This document shows positions 37,677 through 48,491 of a stretch of DNA of 64,000 bases, piece after piece. Source of the stretch: Actinopolyspora halophila DSM 43834 (GTDB lineage: Bacteria; Actinomycetota; Actinomycetes; Mycobacteriales; Pseudonocardiaceae). The position numbers and the translations under genes are program-made. Each line of letters opens with the position of its first letter. Within the stretch, counting starts at the first letter, position 1. The notes beneath the pieces were generated by a model that was given only the letters and a program-made list of their open reading frames with translations, ran no database searches and was not told where the DNA came from. The stretch covers positions 4,575,352-4,639,351 of the forward strand of contig NZ_AQUI01000002.1 in the NCBI RefSeq assembly GCF_000371785.1. The letters run 5' to 3'.

Positions 37677-38267
37677 TCAACGGACCTGCCAGTCGAGTCT
37701 TCCGTCCTCGGTAACCACGGCGCGGCTGTACCCGGCCGAGGACCCCTCGGTGAGTGCTCGGTGAACATCGGCGAGCAGTGTGGCCAGGTCGGGCCACACC
37801 GGTGGGCCGACCCGGGCGACTTCCTGCTCCCATTCCAGTACGCATCCCCGCAGCGGCCCCGGACGCAGGTCGACCACCAACTCGTCGGCGAAGCCGTCCC
37901 CCGCGATCGGGATCCAGGCCGGGTGGAAGCTGTTGCCCGCCGAGCCCGCGTAATAGTCGCAGGCGGGGCGTTCCCACTTGCTCGTCCAGGTTCTCCTGAA
38001 ACCGGACCAGACCCGCAAAGCCCCCGCGGCGCTGTAAGGTGTGTAGAACGGGGGGAACACGTCGATCAACGTGTCCTCCTCGGTTCCGCCGCAGCAGGAC
38101 CACCATTCACGCAACTGCTTGGGCAGATTCAGCGCGAATTCGTCCTCGTAAGCGTCCAGATCCGGCGCCGGGGCAGCCTGCTTCAGTTCGGCTGCCGTCG
38201 TCGGGGCGTGCTCGGCGAGCCAAACCGTGATCTTGGTCCACAGCAGGGTGACATCCATTCGATTCAT
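37677..38267 (-). CDS. SMI1/KNR4 (SUKH) family protein
   Basis: A 196-residue protein with the SMI1/KNR4 fold signature: LNLPKQLREWWSCCGGTEED (about residues 48-67), a central IDVFPPFYTPYS, HPAWIPIAGDGFADELVVDL, then GCVLEWEQE. SUKH proteins serve as immunity proteins in some toxin systems and as general adaptor domains in others. No toxin gene is adjacent, so an immunity role is not supported. The ATG at 38267 (MNRMDVTLLW) was chosen over an open extension. It converges with the ALDH pair; the 156-base gap between them shows no clear terminator. Confidence 0.8.
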   Translation of the reverse strand: MNRMDVTLLWTKITVWLAEHAPTTAAELKQAAPAPDLDAYEDEFALNLPKQLREWWSCCGGTEEDTLIDVFPPFYTPYSAAGALRVWSGFRRTWTSKWERPACDYYAGSAGNSFHPAWIPIAGDGFADELVVDLRPGPLRGCVLEWEQEVARVGPPVWPDLATLLADVHRALTEGSSAGYSRAVVTEDGRLDWQVR

Positions 38268-38525
38268 GATCGTCCGAACCGCCCCCGCATGGGTACCGCC
38301 AACCGTGACCGGTTGCCGGTCCGTTCGTCCGCTTCTCGACCACGGGGGCCGGATTCGCTCCCACGAACCCGGTGGATCTTCTCCACGGGTGGCACCGTCG
38401 AAGCGGCACGACGGGCGAAGGTAGCGTAGTGCGGACCGCTTCGACACGGTGCGACACCGTACCGATGATCAATTCCCATCCCGTAAGCTTCGGCAGCGTC
38501 TGCTTCGGCGACCGGAGGTAGCAAG

Positions 38526-39782
38526 ATGGCGCAGGACATCGTCCCGATCGAGCTCGGGCTGCCGCAGGGCGATCTGGTCACCCTCTGGGCTCCCCGATGG
38601 CGCGAGGAAGGCGAGGAGTGGGAAGCCTTCCTCGGCCACGACGAGAATTTGTACGCGTTCCCCGACCCCGCTCATCTCGCCGCGTTCGTCAGATCCGGCG
38701 CGGACAACGACCTGGACGACCACCCCGCGTGGCACGTGGTTCCCGCGCTGTCCGCGGTGGATCTCAGTCCGGACGAGGACCATCAGTACGACCTGGTCGG
38801 GGTTCCCGAGCTCGTGGCCGAACCACCGGACACCTGGACCATCAACGAGCTCTCGGAAATCGTGGAGATGGCACGCTCGCTGGCCGAGGTGTGCGAACTC
38901 GAGACCGTCACCGAGATCCTGCAGGCCGCCGAAGGGTTCGATCTGCTCGACGAGGGCACTCTCCCGTTCAGCGGCAAGGAGGGGCAGCGTCGCTGGAAGC
39001 AGATCTGCCAGGTCGTGGCCGAACGGTGGGACGAGCTGCTCGACGCCATCGACGCCGTGGTGACCACTCCCGAGGTGGACTCCAACGCCGTGGCGAGCGC
39101 CGAGGGCGAGCTCGACGAAACCCTGGAAAGCGACGAGGAGAAGTCCGCGGCCGAGGGCTCCGCGAAAACCTCCGAGGTGGACGGGGTCGGCGGCACCGCG
39201 GAGGAAGAGGAAGCGGAAGAGGAGGAGCCCGGTTTCTGGCGGGAGATCGGGATAGACCCGGTCCGGATCATCACCGGTGGCTCGGACTACTACTCGCTGC
39301 GCTGCTACCTCGACGACGAGCCGGTCTTTTTGGGGTCGGACGGAAGTATCGACGTATGCACCTCCCCGCGGGCGCTGGCGCGCTACCTGGCGGAGGACAA
39401 GGTCGACAACTCCGACCTCGCACGCGTGGCCACCTGGCACCGGGTCAAGAGCAAGGCCACCGCGGGGGAGCTGGAGGTGGAGGTCGAACCGGACAACACC
39501 TATCTCCTGGACGGGTTGGACAACGATCTGTCCGAGGGACCTTCCGAGGTGGATCCGACCCAGCTCGATCTGGCGGAGGAGCTGCTCTACGACGCCGCGA
39601 GCTGGGCCGGTGACGAGAGCGTGGACGCGGCGCTGCATCCCTCGGAACGTCTCGGGTGGATGGTCTCCTTCGTGCTGCGCCCGGACCCGAATCGACTGCC
39701 TCCCACGTCCCCGTTCGACGACGAGGTCGCCAAGTGGCGTGAGCTCGTGGAGGGGTTCGAAGCCCGTTTGCGCGTCCACTGA
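38526..39782 (+). CDS. Conserved acidic actinobacterial protein of unknown function
   Basis: A 418-residue soluble, strongly acidic protein. It appears to hold two related modules: residues 12-110 (WEAFLGHDENLYAFPDPAHL) and 255-400 (YYSLRCYLDDEPVFLGSDGS, then SPRALARYLAEDKVDNSDLA), joined by an acidic linker with runs of Glu (about residues 185-235). Both modules read as value/threshold-type sequences of the kind annotated as 'primosomal protein' in actinomycetes, a name with no visible helicase motif to back it. ATG has GGAGG 8 bases upstream. Function unknown; the two-module duplication is my reading. Confidence 0.75.
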   Translation: MAQDIVPIELGLPQGDLVTLWAPRWREEGEEWEAFLGHDENLYAFPDPAHLAAFVRSGADNDLDDHPAWHVVPALSAVDLSPDEDHQYDLVGVPELVAEPPDTWTINELSEIVEMARSLAEVCELETVTEILQAAEGFDLLDEGTLPFSGKEGQRRWKQICQVVAERWDELLDAIDAVVTTPEVDSNAVASAEGELDETLESDEEKSAAEGSAKTSEVDGVGGTAEEEEAEEEEPGFWREIGIDPVRIITGGSDYYSLRCYLDDEPVFLGSDGSIDVCTSPRALARYLAEDKVDNSDLARVATWHRVKSKATAGELEVEVEPDNTYLLDGLDNDLSEGPSEVDPTQLDLAEELLYDAASWAGDESVDAALHPSERLGWMVSFVLRPDPNRLPPTSPFDDEVAKWRELVEGFEARLRVH

Positions 39783-39814
39783 CTCGAAGGATCGACGGCT
39801 CGGTTTGCTCGGGT

Positions 39815-39962
39815 GGTCCTGTGGCGGAACCTCAGTCGGGGTCTCGCTGCGGGATCCTCGACATCGAGTAGGCACCTACACAACGTCGAGGCTGTCCTCG
39901 CGAGACCCGTGACTGAGAACCCGCGGTCGGTCGGGCTGCATAGGCTCGTAAGCGCTCGCGTC
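39815..39962 (+). repeat. Dispersed intergenic repeat, copy B
   Basis: Inverted relative to copy A (14745-14900), about 85% identical by eye. Key segments are TGGCGGAACCTCAGTCGGGG, GATCCTCGACATCGAGTAGG and GGCTGTCCTCGCGAGACCCG. It begins about 30 bases after the stop codon of the acidic protein. Confidence 0.8.
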
Positions 39963-40639
39963 GGACGGTGCTCTTTGGTTGGGTGTTCCCGTCCGGGGTT
40001 CCGACGGCTCGGTTCGCCCGCGGCGGTGCCGACTGCCGGGGGATGTGTTTCGGCCGGCTTCGATATGAAGCGTTTCTCAATTTTTATTCACACAGTGTTT
40101 TGTTCGAAAGCCTTTTCCCGGGCTCCGAATCACCCCTCTGCGAGGAGTTCCCGACGAGCCACGAAGCGCCCGAACAGGGAAAAGTTTCTTCCGGATCCCC
40201 CGCACCCGCACACCGGAACCGTGATGCCGGTTTCACACCGTCGCGATCTGAATCACGTACCGGCGAGAACCCCCTCCCCCGGCAGATCGAGAACTAGTAC
40301 CGTGGGTGCTGTGTGGCTCGCATCCGAAGGTGTCGGCGGAGACGTACGTCCGCCGCACACCACCGAAAGTCCCACGTTCGGGTCAGGAACACGCTCGCCA
40401 CGCACCCGGACCGTTCGCCGGGTCCCCTTCCATCGAACGCGGCCGGTCCGGACACTTCGGGAAACTTCTCGGGGAGCACCAGTGTTGATCAGCGAAAAGA
40501 CACAATCCGGACCCCCGAAAGGCGGAACGACGACCACCGCATTCGTGAAAAATGCCGGGGGGTGTCTGCCGAAGAGGCGGCCCACTCGCTACGCTCCACT
40601 AGTCCTCTCCCTCCCCCTCGACGAAGGACGACCTTTGCC
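39963..40639. other. Long intergenic region upstream of the coiled-coil protein
   Basis: About 680 bases after copy B. It contains an unusually AT-rich patch (about 40068-40125) for this genome. A frame open through it has no ribosome site and reads as low-complexity, so no gene is called. A promoter for the coiled-coil gene presumably lies here. Confidence 0.4.
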
Positions 40640-41833
40640 GTGAACGAGAACAGCCAAGACACGGTGTCGTTCGACCGTATGCGGAACATGCTGACGCGGG
40701 CAGCGGAGATCCGCGAAAGCGAACAGCAGCAGATCTTCGACGCTCTCGACGAGATCAACGCCCGGATGTCGCCGCTGGAGTCCCTCGGCTCCGTGCGCAA
40801 ACGGCTGTCCGAGCTGCCCGATCGCACCGAAGTCAGCGTGCTCGCCGAACGACTCGACGAGGCACTATCCAAACTGGAGTCCCAGGAAAACGCGATCGCC
40901 GGGCTCAACACCCAGGTCGAAGGACTCGCCGACAAACTCTCCAAGCCGTTCGCACAGCTGGACGGCCGACTCGACGGGATGGCGGGCCGTTTCGACGGTG
41001 TCACGGGCCGGATGGACGGTTTGGAGGACAAGCTCACGCACGTCCACCAACGACTCGAAGAACTGGGTCAGCATCTGGACAAGCAGGACACTCGTCTGGA
41101 CGAGGTCCCCGGTTCGGTCCAGGAACCGCTGCGGGAGCGCCTCGAGCAGATGGAGACCAGTCTGCGCGGCCGGTTCGCCGAGATCGACGAGGGCGTGCAC
41201 GAACATCTCGACGGCACCAGGGAGTCGTTGCAGCGCTCGGTGAGCGAGGCGGCCCAGGAGGTCCGCAACGGCGTCGGGGAGAACATCTCCGAGAGCTCCG
41301 AGAAGATCAACGGCAAGTTGGACTCGCTCGCCGAGCGTCCCGCGGTGGATCCCACCGAGCGGTTGCAGCAGCTCGCCGACCGGCTCGAATCGCTGGCGGG
41401 TCGCCTGAACGAGGTCTCCGGCCGGATCGACTCGGTCGAGGAGAACGTCAACAACCGGATCGACTCGGTCGAGAGCGGAGTCACCGAGCGGATCGGCGAC
41501 GTCGGCAGCACGCTGGGCAACGACCTGTCGCAGCTGCAGGGCACACTCGCCGAACGCCCCGACGCGGAATCGCTGGACTCGCTGGTTCGCAATGCCAACG
41601 ATGAGAGCGAGCGCAAGCAGGCCGGGCAACTCGACGAGGCCATGGCCACCTTCGCCGAACTGATCCTCGGTGGTGGAGCGGCCCCCACCACCAACAACAA
41701 CTCCGCGGTCTCCCCACCGACCACGCTGCCACGCCAGCAGCGCCGTGGACGGTCCAAGAGCGCCAAGCGGGAAACGGACAAGCAGAGCGGCGCCGAGGAC
41801 GCGGACGACGACTACACGGCCGACACGGCCTGA
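40640..41833 (+). CDS. Long coiled-coil protein of unknown function
   Basis: A 397-residue protein dominated by heptad-type repeats from residue 30 to 330 (for example LEGLADKLSKPFAQLDGRLD-type, then RIDSVEENVNNRIDSVESGV). The end is a proline/threonine stretch followed by a basic patch (RQQRRGRSKSAKRE) and an acidic tail. There is no signal peptide or membrane segment. Such proteins can be cytoskeletal or chromosome-associated, but nothing specific was recognised. The GTG start at 40640 follows AAGGAC; the frame is open upstream without support. It ends near two strong hairpins. Confidence 0.78.
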   Translation: MNENSQDTVSFDRMRNMLTRAAEIRESEQQQIFDALDEINARMSPLESLGSVRKRLSELPDRTEVSVLAERLDEALSKLESQENAIAGLNTQVEGLADKLSKPFAQLDGRLDGMAGRFDGVTGRMDGLEDKLTHVHQRLEELGQHLDKQDTRLDEVPGSVQEPLRERLEQMETSLRGRFAEIDEGVHEHLDGTRESLQRSVSEAAQEVRNGVGENISESSEKINGKLDSLAERPAVDPTERLQQLADRLESLAGRLNEVSGRIDSVEENVNNRIDSVESGVTERIGDVGSTLGNDLSQLQGTLAERPDAESLDSLVRNANDESERKQAGQLDEAMATFAELILGGGAAPTTNNNSAVSPPTTLPRQQRRGRSKSAKRETDKQSGAEDADDDYTADTA

Positions 41834-41946
41834 CCGGCGTTTCCCGTTCGGGGTGTCGCGTGTGGTTGCTCGACGAAACCCTGTCGGCTCGTGGACGGGT
41901 CCGACATCGGCAGGCACCACACCGGGTCGTCACGTGTGGGGACGGA

Positions 41947-41973
41947 ATCCCGCCGGAACAGGACCGGCGGGAT
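41947..41973. terminator. Terminator hairpin between convergent genes
   Basis: ATCCCGCCGG and CCGGCGGGAT form a perfect 10-bp stem with a 7-base loop, after the coiled-coil gene and before the deoA stop. Confidence 0.65.
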
Positions 41974-42025
41974 CATTCCTCGTGAGGGACTTCCCGTCCC
42001 GTTCGTCGTAGGTGATCGCCGAGCG

Positions 42026-42051
42026 GCCGCTCACGCTGACCCGTGAGCGGC
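42026..42051. terminator. Second hairpin, deoA side
   Basis: GCCGCTCACG and CGTGAGCGGC form a perfect 10-bp stem with loop CTGACC, 48 bases past the deoA stop on the minus strand. Confidence 0.6.
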
Positions 42052-42098
42052 TGATCCGCGAGCGGGAGTCCCGCACCGGGTCGAATCGCGAGGTGGCT

Positions 42099-43403
42099 TC
42101 ACGCATCGTCCCGGGCGCCCGTCCGGCGTTCGAGCACGACCGGGGCGGGTTCCACCGGCCCGTCGGTGATCTCGTAGGCGTCCTCCAGGGCGGCCAGCGC
42201 GCGTTCGAAGCTCTCCGGGGTGTCGGTGTGCAGCTCCAGCAGCGGCTGTCCGGACTCCACCCGTTCGCCTGGTTTGGCCAGACAGCGCACCCCGGCCCCG
42301 TGCTGCACCTCGTCCTCCTTGCGAGTGCGCCCCGCACCCAGCCGGGAAGCAGCCACTCCCACGGCATAGGCATCCAGCGCGGCCAGCTCCCCCGTGGCGG
42401 GAGCGGGAACCGTGCGTACGTGGGCGGCTTCGGGCAACTCCGCGTCCGGGTCCCCGCCCTGGGCCCGCACGATGTCCTTCCACCGGGAATGGGCCCGTCC
42501 GGAACTCAACACCTCGGCCGGATCCACCCCGGTCAGTCCACAGTGTTCGACCATCTCGCGGGCCAGCGCGATCGTCAGCTCGGTGACGTCCGCCGGCCCC
42601 TGTCCGCGCAGCACCCGCACGGCCTCGGCGACTTCGAGGGAATTGCCCACGTTCTCCCCGAGCGGAGTCGACATGGGGGTCAACAACGCGCTGGTCCGCA
42701 GTCCGGTGGCCGTTCCGATCGAGATCAGGGTGTCGGCCAGCAGCGCGGCCTCCCCGCGGTCCTTCATGAAGGCACCCGAACCGCATTTGACGTCGAGTAC
42801 CAGTGATCCGGTGCCCTCCGCCTTCTTCTTGCTCATTATCGAGCTCGCGATCAGCGGTATCGACTCCACGGTCCCGGTCACGTCCCGCAACGCGTACAGC
42901 TTGCGGTCGGCGGGGGCGATGCGTTCGTCGGCCGCGCAGATGACGGCCCCCACCTCGTCGAGATTGCGGCGCAGCTCCGCGGCGGACAGTCGAGCGCGCC
43001 AGCCCGGCAGGGATTCCAGCTTGTCGAGCGTCCCGCCGGTGTGGCCGAGTCCGCGCCCGGACAGCTGGGGCACGGCCGCACCGCACGCGGCGACCAGCGG
43101 GGTCAACGCCAGAGTGATCTTGTCGCCGACCCCTCCCGTCGAATGCTTGTCCACCGTCGGGCGTTCCAGACCGGTGAGGTCCACGACCTCGCCCGAGGCG
43201 ACCATCGACCTCGTCCAGTCCGCCGTCTCCCGCTCGTCCAGACCCCGGAGCAGGACTGCCATGGCCAGGGCCGACATCTGCTCCTCGGCCACCTCGCCCC
43301 TGGTGTATCCCTCGAGGACCCAGGAGATCTGCTCTGCGGAGAGCCTGTGTCCGTCCCGTTTGGCACGAATGATCTCGACGGCGGTGTGGGCGGTGTGCTG
43401 CAT
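42099..43403 (-). CDS. deoA: Thymidine phosphorylase
   Basis: A 434-residue pyrimidine-nucleoside phosphorylase: thymidine + phosphate to thymine + deoxyribose-1-phosphate. Signatures: DKHSTGGVGDKITLALTPLV (about residues 84-103, phosphate-binding KHSTGGVGD), SGRGLGHTGGTLDKLES, and IMSKKKAEGTGSLVLDVKCG. ATG with GGAG 8 bases upstream. It follows cdd by 141 bases on the same strand, so cytidine deamination and nucleoside phosphorolysis are likely co-expressed. Confidence 0.96.
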   Translation of the reverse strand: MQHTAHTAVEIIRAKRDGHRLSAEQISWVLEGYTRGEVAEEQMSALAMAVLLRGLDERETADWTRSMVASGEVVDLTGLERPTVDKHSTGGVGDKITLALTPLVAACGAAVPQLSGRGLGHTGGTLDKLESLPGWRARLSAAELRRNLDEVGAVICAADERIAPADRKLYALRDVTGTVESIPLIASSIMSKKKAEGTGSLVLDVKCGSGAFMKDRGEAALLADTLISIGTATGLRTSALLTPMSTPLGENVGNSLEVAEAVRVLRGQGPADVTELTIALAREMVEHCGLTGVDPAEVLSSGRAHSRWKDIVRAQGGDPDAELPEAAHVRTVPAPATGELAALDAYAVGVAASRLGAGRTRKEDEVQHGAGVRCLAKPGERVESGQPLLELHTDTPESFERALAALEDAYEITDGPVEPAPVVLERRTGARDDA

Positions 43404-43544
43404 CCGACTGCTCCAGCGGGCTCCTCGGGGCGTTCACCCCCGGCTCGGTGAGCCGGGACACCAACCACTACCCGATGTCGCCCCCCGACGCGAGAGCCCG
43501 CGGGGGATGTCGTCCCGACGCCCCGGGGCAACCGAGTCGCCGAG

Positions 43545-43943
43545 CTACGATCCGGAGGACATGCCGAAAGCGTGCGGCAGCAGTCGCCGCATGGGAAGGA
43601 CGTCCTCCGGGGTGTCCACCAGGCACTCCGGCCCGCCCAGTTCGTGGAGGAGCTGCCTGCACCTTCCGCAGGGCATCATCAGGTTCCCCTGCCCGTCCCG
43701 GCAGGACACGGCGACCAGACTCCCGCCACCGGTCATGCGGAGCTCTCCCACCAGAGTGCACTCGGCGCACAGCGTCAAACCGTAGGAAGCGTTCTCCACG
43801 TTGCACCCGACGATCACCCGGCCGTCCGTACAGCGCGCCGCCGCCCCCACCGCGAGACCGGAGTAGGGACAGTACGCGTGTTCGGCCGCGAAAGTCGCCG
43901 CGGCCCGCAACGCGGGCCAATCGATCGAGCTCTCATCAGCCAC
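43545..43943 (-). CDS. cdd: Cytidine deaminase
   Basis: A 132-residue zinc deaminase converting (deoxy)cytidine to (deoxy)uridine. The active site is GLTLCAECTLVGEL (His replaced by Cys as zinc ligand plus catalytic Glu, the tetrameric CDA type) and MPCGRCRQLLHEL. NVENASYG is the ribose-binding segment. GTG 43943 has a strong GGAGGTGAGG site; the open extension to 43982 was rejected. Confidence 0.95.
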   Translation of the reverse strand: MADESSIDWPALRAAATFAAEHAYCPYSGLAVGAAARCTDGRVIVGCNVENASYGLTLCAECTLVGELRMTGGGSLVAVSCRDGQGNLMMPCGRCRQLLHELGGPECLVDTPEDVLPMRRLLPHAFGMSSGS

Positions 43944-44404
43944 GTGTTCCTCACCTCCGCGTTCGCTCGGAGACGCCCTCAAGGTAGCCGCTCACCGGAG
44001 CGAACGCCCCGTGCTCGGCTCGGTCGACCATCGGTCCGCTGTCCCCGCCCCCGGGGTGCCCGCGGTGCTTTCGACGCACACCGACGGCCCCGGAGCTCGG
44101 GCGCCGCACGGCGGAGCCGCTCACTCCGACCCTCGATCGGGTGTCATTCACCGTGTCCGGAATCATTCCGCCCCGCTCCCCGTCTGCCACGTCTTCCACA
44201 GAAGTGAAATATGTCAATATCCACCAACGGCCGGGCTGCGCACGGCCACGATTCCGTGCGCGGCTACGACGATGGTGACACGAATCTCGGAGCAACGGGG
44301 TTGACGAACGCGGAGCGGAGGTCGTGCTCCCCGTTTTTCGGCATCTACATCGATCAACCCGCCCCGTGTGGTTGTCTACTCGATCACAGCGGGCACATGC
44401 GAGT
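43944..44404. other. Intergenic region between cdd and the sdh promoter
   Basis: About 460 bases between divergent units. Nothing beyond presumed promoters was recognised; the open frames here have no ribosome sites. Confidence 0.35.
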
Positions 44405-44433
44405 AGGACAGGCGAACAACGCGGGTCTAGCAT
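44405..44433 (+). promoter_or_regulatory. Possible promoter of the sdh operon
   Basis: AGGACA (44405-44410), a 17-base spacer and TAGCAT (44428-44433). The implied leader to sdhC is about 117 bases. Confidence 0.4.
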
Positions 44434-44556
44434 CCCATGGGTCAAGGGTCCGTTCGGGTAATCGGCACGGGCGTGGACGCTGCGACCACGGGCCGATCCG
44501 CGCACAGCCACCGGGACGGATCCAGAGTCCACCAGCGACGTTGGAGGCCTTCCGTC

Positions 44557-44991
44557 ATGGCCAGCACAACCGCCACCGCGGCGGAGGGGCAACCGCGCGA
44601 GAGCAGGCCTCGCGCGAAGGGCACCCTCTACCGCGGCGACCTGGGCATGTGGTCGTGGGTCGCCCACCGGATCACGGGCGTGCTCACCTTCTTCTTCCTC
44701 TTCGTACACGTACTGGACACCGCGCTGGTGCGGGTCTCGCCGAACGCGTACGACACCGTGATCAACACTTACAAACACCCGCTGATGATCGTGTTCGAGC
44801 TCGGCCTGCTCGCAGCGGTGCTCTTTCACGCCTTCAACGGGATCCGCGTCATGCTCGTCGACTTCTGGGCCGAGGGGCCGAGGTTTCAACGGCCGATGCT
44901 GTGGACCGTTCTGGTGCTCTGGCTGGTGCTGATCATCCCGGCCGCCATCAGCATGATCACTCGTGCCGTCACGGAAATGTTCGGGGGCTAG
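44557..44991 (+). CDS. sdhC: Succinate dehydrogenase cytochrome b subunit
   Basis: A 144-residue membrane subunit with three membrane segments that binds heme b and quinone. It has the family start region GTLYRGDLGMWSWVAHRITG (about residues 22-41) and the heme-ligand candidate in FHAFNGIRVM. ATG 44557 has GGAGG 9 bases upstream. First gene of sdhCDAB; sdhD starts 7 bases after its stop. Confidence 0.93.
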   Translation: MASTTATAAEGQPRESRPRAKGTLYRGDLGMWSWVAHRITGVLTFFFLFVHVLDTALVRVSPNAYDTVINTYKHPLMIVFELGLLAAVLFHAFNGIRVMLVDFWAEGPRFQRPMLWTVLVLWLVLIIPAAISMITRAVTEMFGG

Positions 44992-44998
44992 TACCACC

Positions 44999-45418
44999 AT
45001 GACCACGACAGAAGCACCACTTTCCGTCGACAAGCCGCGTTCCTCGGCACGTCCGGCCGCCCGCCGCAGCAACTTCGAGCTCTACAGCTGGATCTTCATG
45101 CGGCTGTCCGGCGTCGTGCTGCTGTTCCTCGTCCTCGGGCACATGCTGATCATGCTGTTCCTGGAGGGCGGGGTGCACCGCATCGACTTCGCCTTCGTGG
45201 CAGGCCGCTGGGCCTCTCCGTTCTGGCAGGTCTGGGACCTGCTGATGCTGTGGCTGGCTGGTCTGCACGGCGGCAACGGACTGCGTACGGTCATTAACGA
45301 CTACTCGCGTTCTGACCATACCCGCTTCTGGCTGAAGATGCTGCTGTACTGCTCGATCGTGCTGACCGTGGTGTTGGGGACGTACGTGCTGTTCACCTTC
45401 GACCCGAACATCAGCTGA
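44999..45418 (+). CDS. sdhD: Succinate dehydrogenase membrane anchor subunit
   Basis: A 139-residue protein with three membrane segments, second anchor of succinate dehydrogenase. Typical features are WIFMRLSGVVLLFLVLGHML with the conserved histidine, and LAGLHGGNGLRTVINDYSRS. Gap to sdhC is 7 bases and to sdhA 39 bases. It anchors the SdhAB catalytic part and carries electrons to menaquinone. Confidence 0.92.
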   Translation: MTTTEAPLSVDKPRSSARPAARRSNFELYSWIFMRLSGVVLLFLVLGHMLIMLFLEGGVHRIDFAFVAGRWASPFWQVWDLLMLWLAGLHGGNGLRTVINDYSRSDHTRFWLKMLLYCSIVLTVVLGTYVLFTFDPNIS

Positions 45419-45457
45419 CGGCGCCCGGACCGCAGGCGACGAGCCAAGGAGACCACC

Positions 45458-47247
<1,790 letters not shown>

Positions 47248-47248
<1 letters not shown>

Positions 47249-48039
47249 TGACCGCCCCCACAACGAACGCGAGCAGCGAGACCGCCGACCTCCCCTCGGA
47301 CGCCCCTCCGATCCCGGAGGGCGCCACGATGGTCACGGTCAAGATCGAGCGGTACAACCCCGAGGTCGACGACGACCTGCACTGGGAGTCCTACCGGATT
47401 CCGGCGCTGCCGAGCGACCGCGTGCTCAACCTGCTGCACTACATCAAGTGGTACATCGACGGGACGCTGACCTTCCGGCGTTCCTGCGCCCACGGGGTGT
47501 GCGGCTCGGACGCCATGCGGATCAACGGCGTCAACCGGCTGGCCTGCAAGGTCCTCATGAAGGACATGTTCGCCAAGAAGGGCGAGACCAACATCACCGT
47601 GGAGCCGATCAAGGGGCTCCCGGTGGAGAAGGACCTGTTGGTCGACATGGAGCCGTTCTTCGAGGCCTACAAGGCGATCAAGCCCTACATGGTCACGACC
47701 GGCAACGATCCGACGCGTGAGCGCTTCCAGTCGGTCGCCGAGCGGGAACGCTTCGACGACACGACCAAGTGCATCCTGTGCGCGGCGTGCACCACCTCGT
47801 GCCCGGTGTACTGGTCCGAGGGCTCCTACTTCGGTCCCGCGGCGATCGTCAACGCCCACAGGTTCATCTTCGACAGCAGGGACGAGGCCGCCGAGGAGCG
47901 CCTGGACATCCTCAACGACATCGACGGGGTGTGGCGCTGCCGAACCACCTTCAACTGCACCGACGCCTGTCCGCGCGGCATCCAGGTGACCAAGGCGATC
48001 CAAGAGGTCAAGCGGGCCCTGATGTTCCGCGGGCGCTGA
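47248..48039 (+). CDS. sdhB: Succinate dehydrogenase iron-sulfur subunit
   Basis: A 263-residue subunit passing electrons from FAD to the membrane anchor. The [2Fe-2S] ligands are in CAHGVCGSDAMRINGVNRLA plus C (about residues 79-99), and the other two clusters in CILCAACTTSCPVYW (about 175) and CTDACPRGIQ (about 239). It ends the sdhCDAB operon, followed by an inverted repeat. Confidence 0.97.
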
Positions 48040-48070
48040 GCGGAACCCCTCCGCCCGGAACGGCGTAGCG

Positions 48071-48114
48071 GGCCCCGCGTGGAGCCGCCCGTGGCGGGGG
48101 TTCCGCGCGGGGCC
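48071..48114. terminator. Terminator after sdhB
   Basis: GGCCCCGCG (48071-48079) pairs with CGCGGGGCC (48106-48114), 31 bases after the sdhB stop, facing the convergent small membrane protein gene. Confidence 0.55.
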
Positions 48115-48171
48115 ACATCTTCCGGAGCAACCTCCCGGGGCGCCGGCTCGCGTGGAACCGGCTCCCGGGAG

Positions 48172-48399
48172 TCAGCCACGCGCGGCTCGATAACCACGCC
48201 ACCCGAGCACACCGATGATCGTGCCCAGTACGAGCGAGACGGTCGCGATCACCAGGTGCACCCACAGGAAAGGCGTCGGTGTCCCTCCCGACCAGGAGTC
48301 CTCGCTGGCGAGGATGTTCTTGAAGAAGGTCGGCCACAGCACCCACGACCAGACGCCGAACGCGAGCAGGAAAAGACCCATACCACGTGAGATACGCAC
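48172..48399 (-). CDS. SCO4848-type small membrane protein
   Basis: A 75-residue protein with two hydrophobic segments (MGLFLLAFGVWSWVLWPTFF and VHLVIATVSLVLGTIIGVLG), matching a small conserved actinobacterial family found near D-Ala-D-Ala carboxypeptidases and sdh, as in Streptomyces. Function unknown. The GTG start at 48399 has a GATACT hexamer ending 6 bases upstream, so the mRNA is probably leaderless. Confidence 0.83.
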   Translation of the reverse strand: MRISRGMGLFLLAFGVWSWVLWPTFFKNILASEDSWSGGTPTPFLWVHLVIATVSLVLGTIIGVLGWRGYRAARG

Positions 48400-48411
48400 G
48401 CCCTCAGTATC
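48400..48411 (-). promoter_or_regulatory. -10 element of the SCO4848-type gene (leaderless)
   Basis: GATACT on the minus strand (48411-48406), 6 bases, then GTG. Confidence 0.45.
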
Positions 48412-48478
48412 GTGCTGTGCTCACGACCACAACACCGTGGGGCCCGCTCGGCGGATTCGTGTCCACGATGGTGTGATC

Positions 48479-48491
48479 TAGGCTGACTCGC
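48479..48491 (+). promoter_or_regulatory. -10 element of the carboxypeptidase gene (leaderless)
   Basis: TAGGCT at 48479-48484, 7 bases, then GTG 48492. A weak -35 (TTCGTG, 48456) sits 17 bases upstream. No Shine-Dalgarno. Confidence 0.5.

Noticed and set aside
37677-38267. Toxin-immunity locus based on the SMI1/KNR4 protein
   Set aside because: No toxin, repeat-containing effector or secretion gene nearby.
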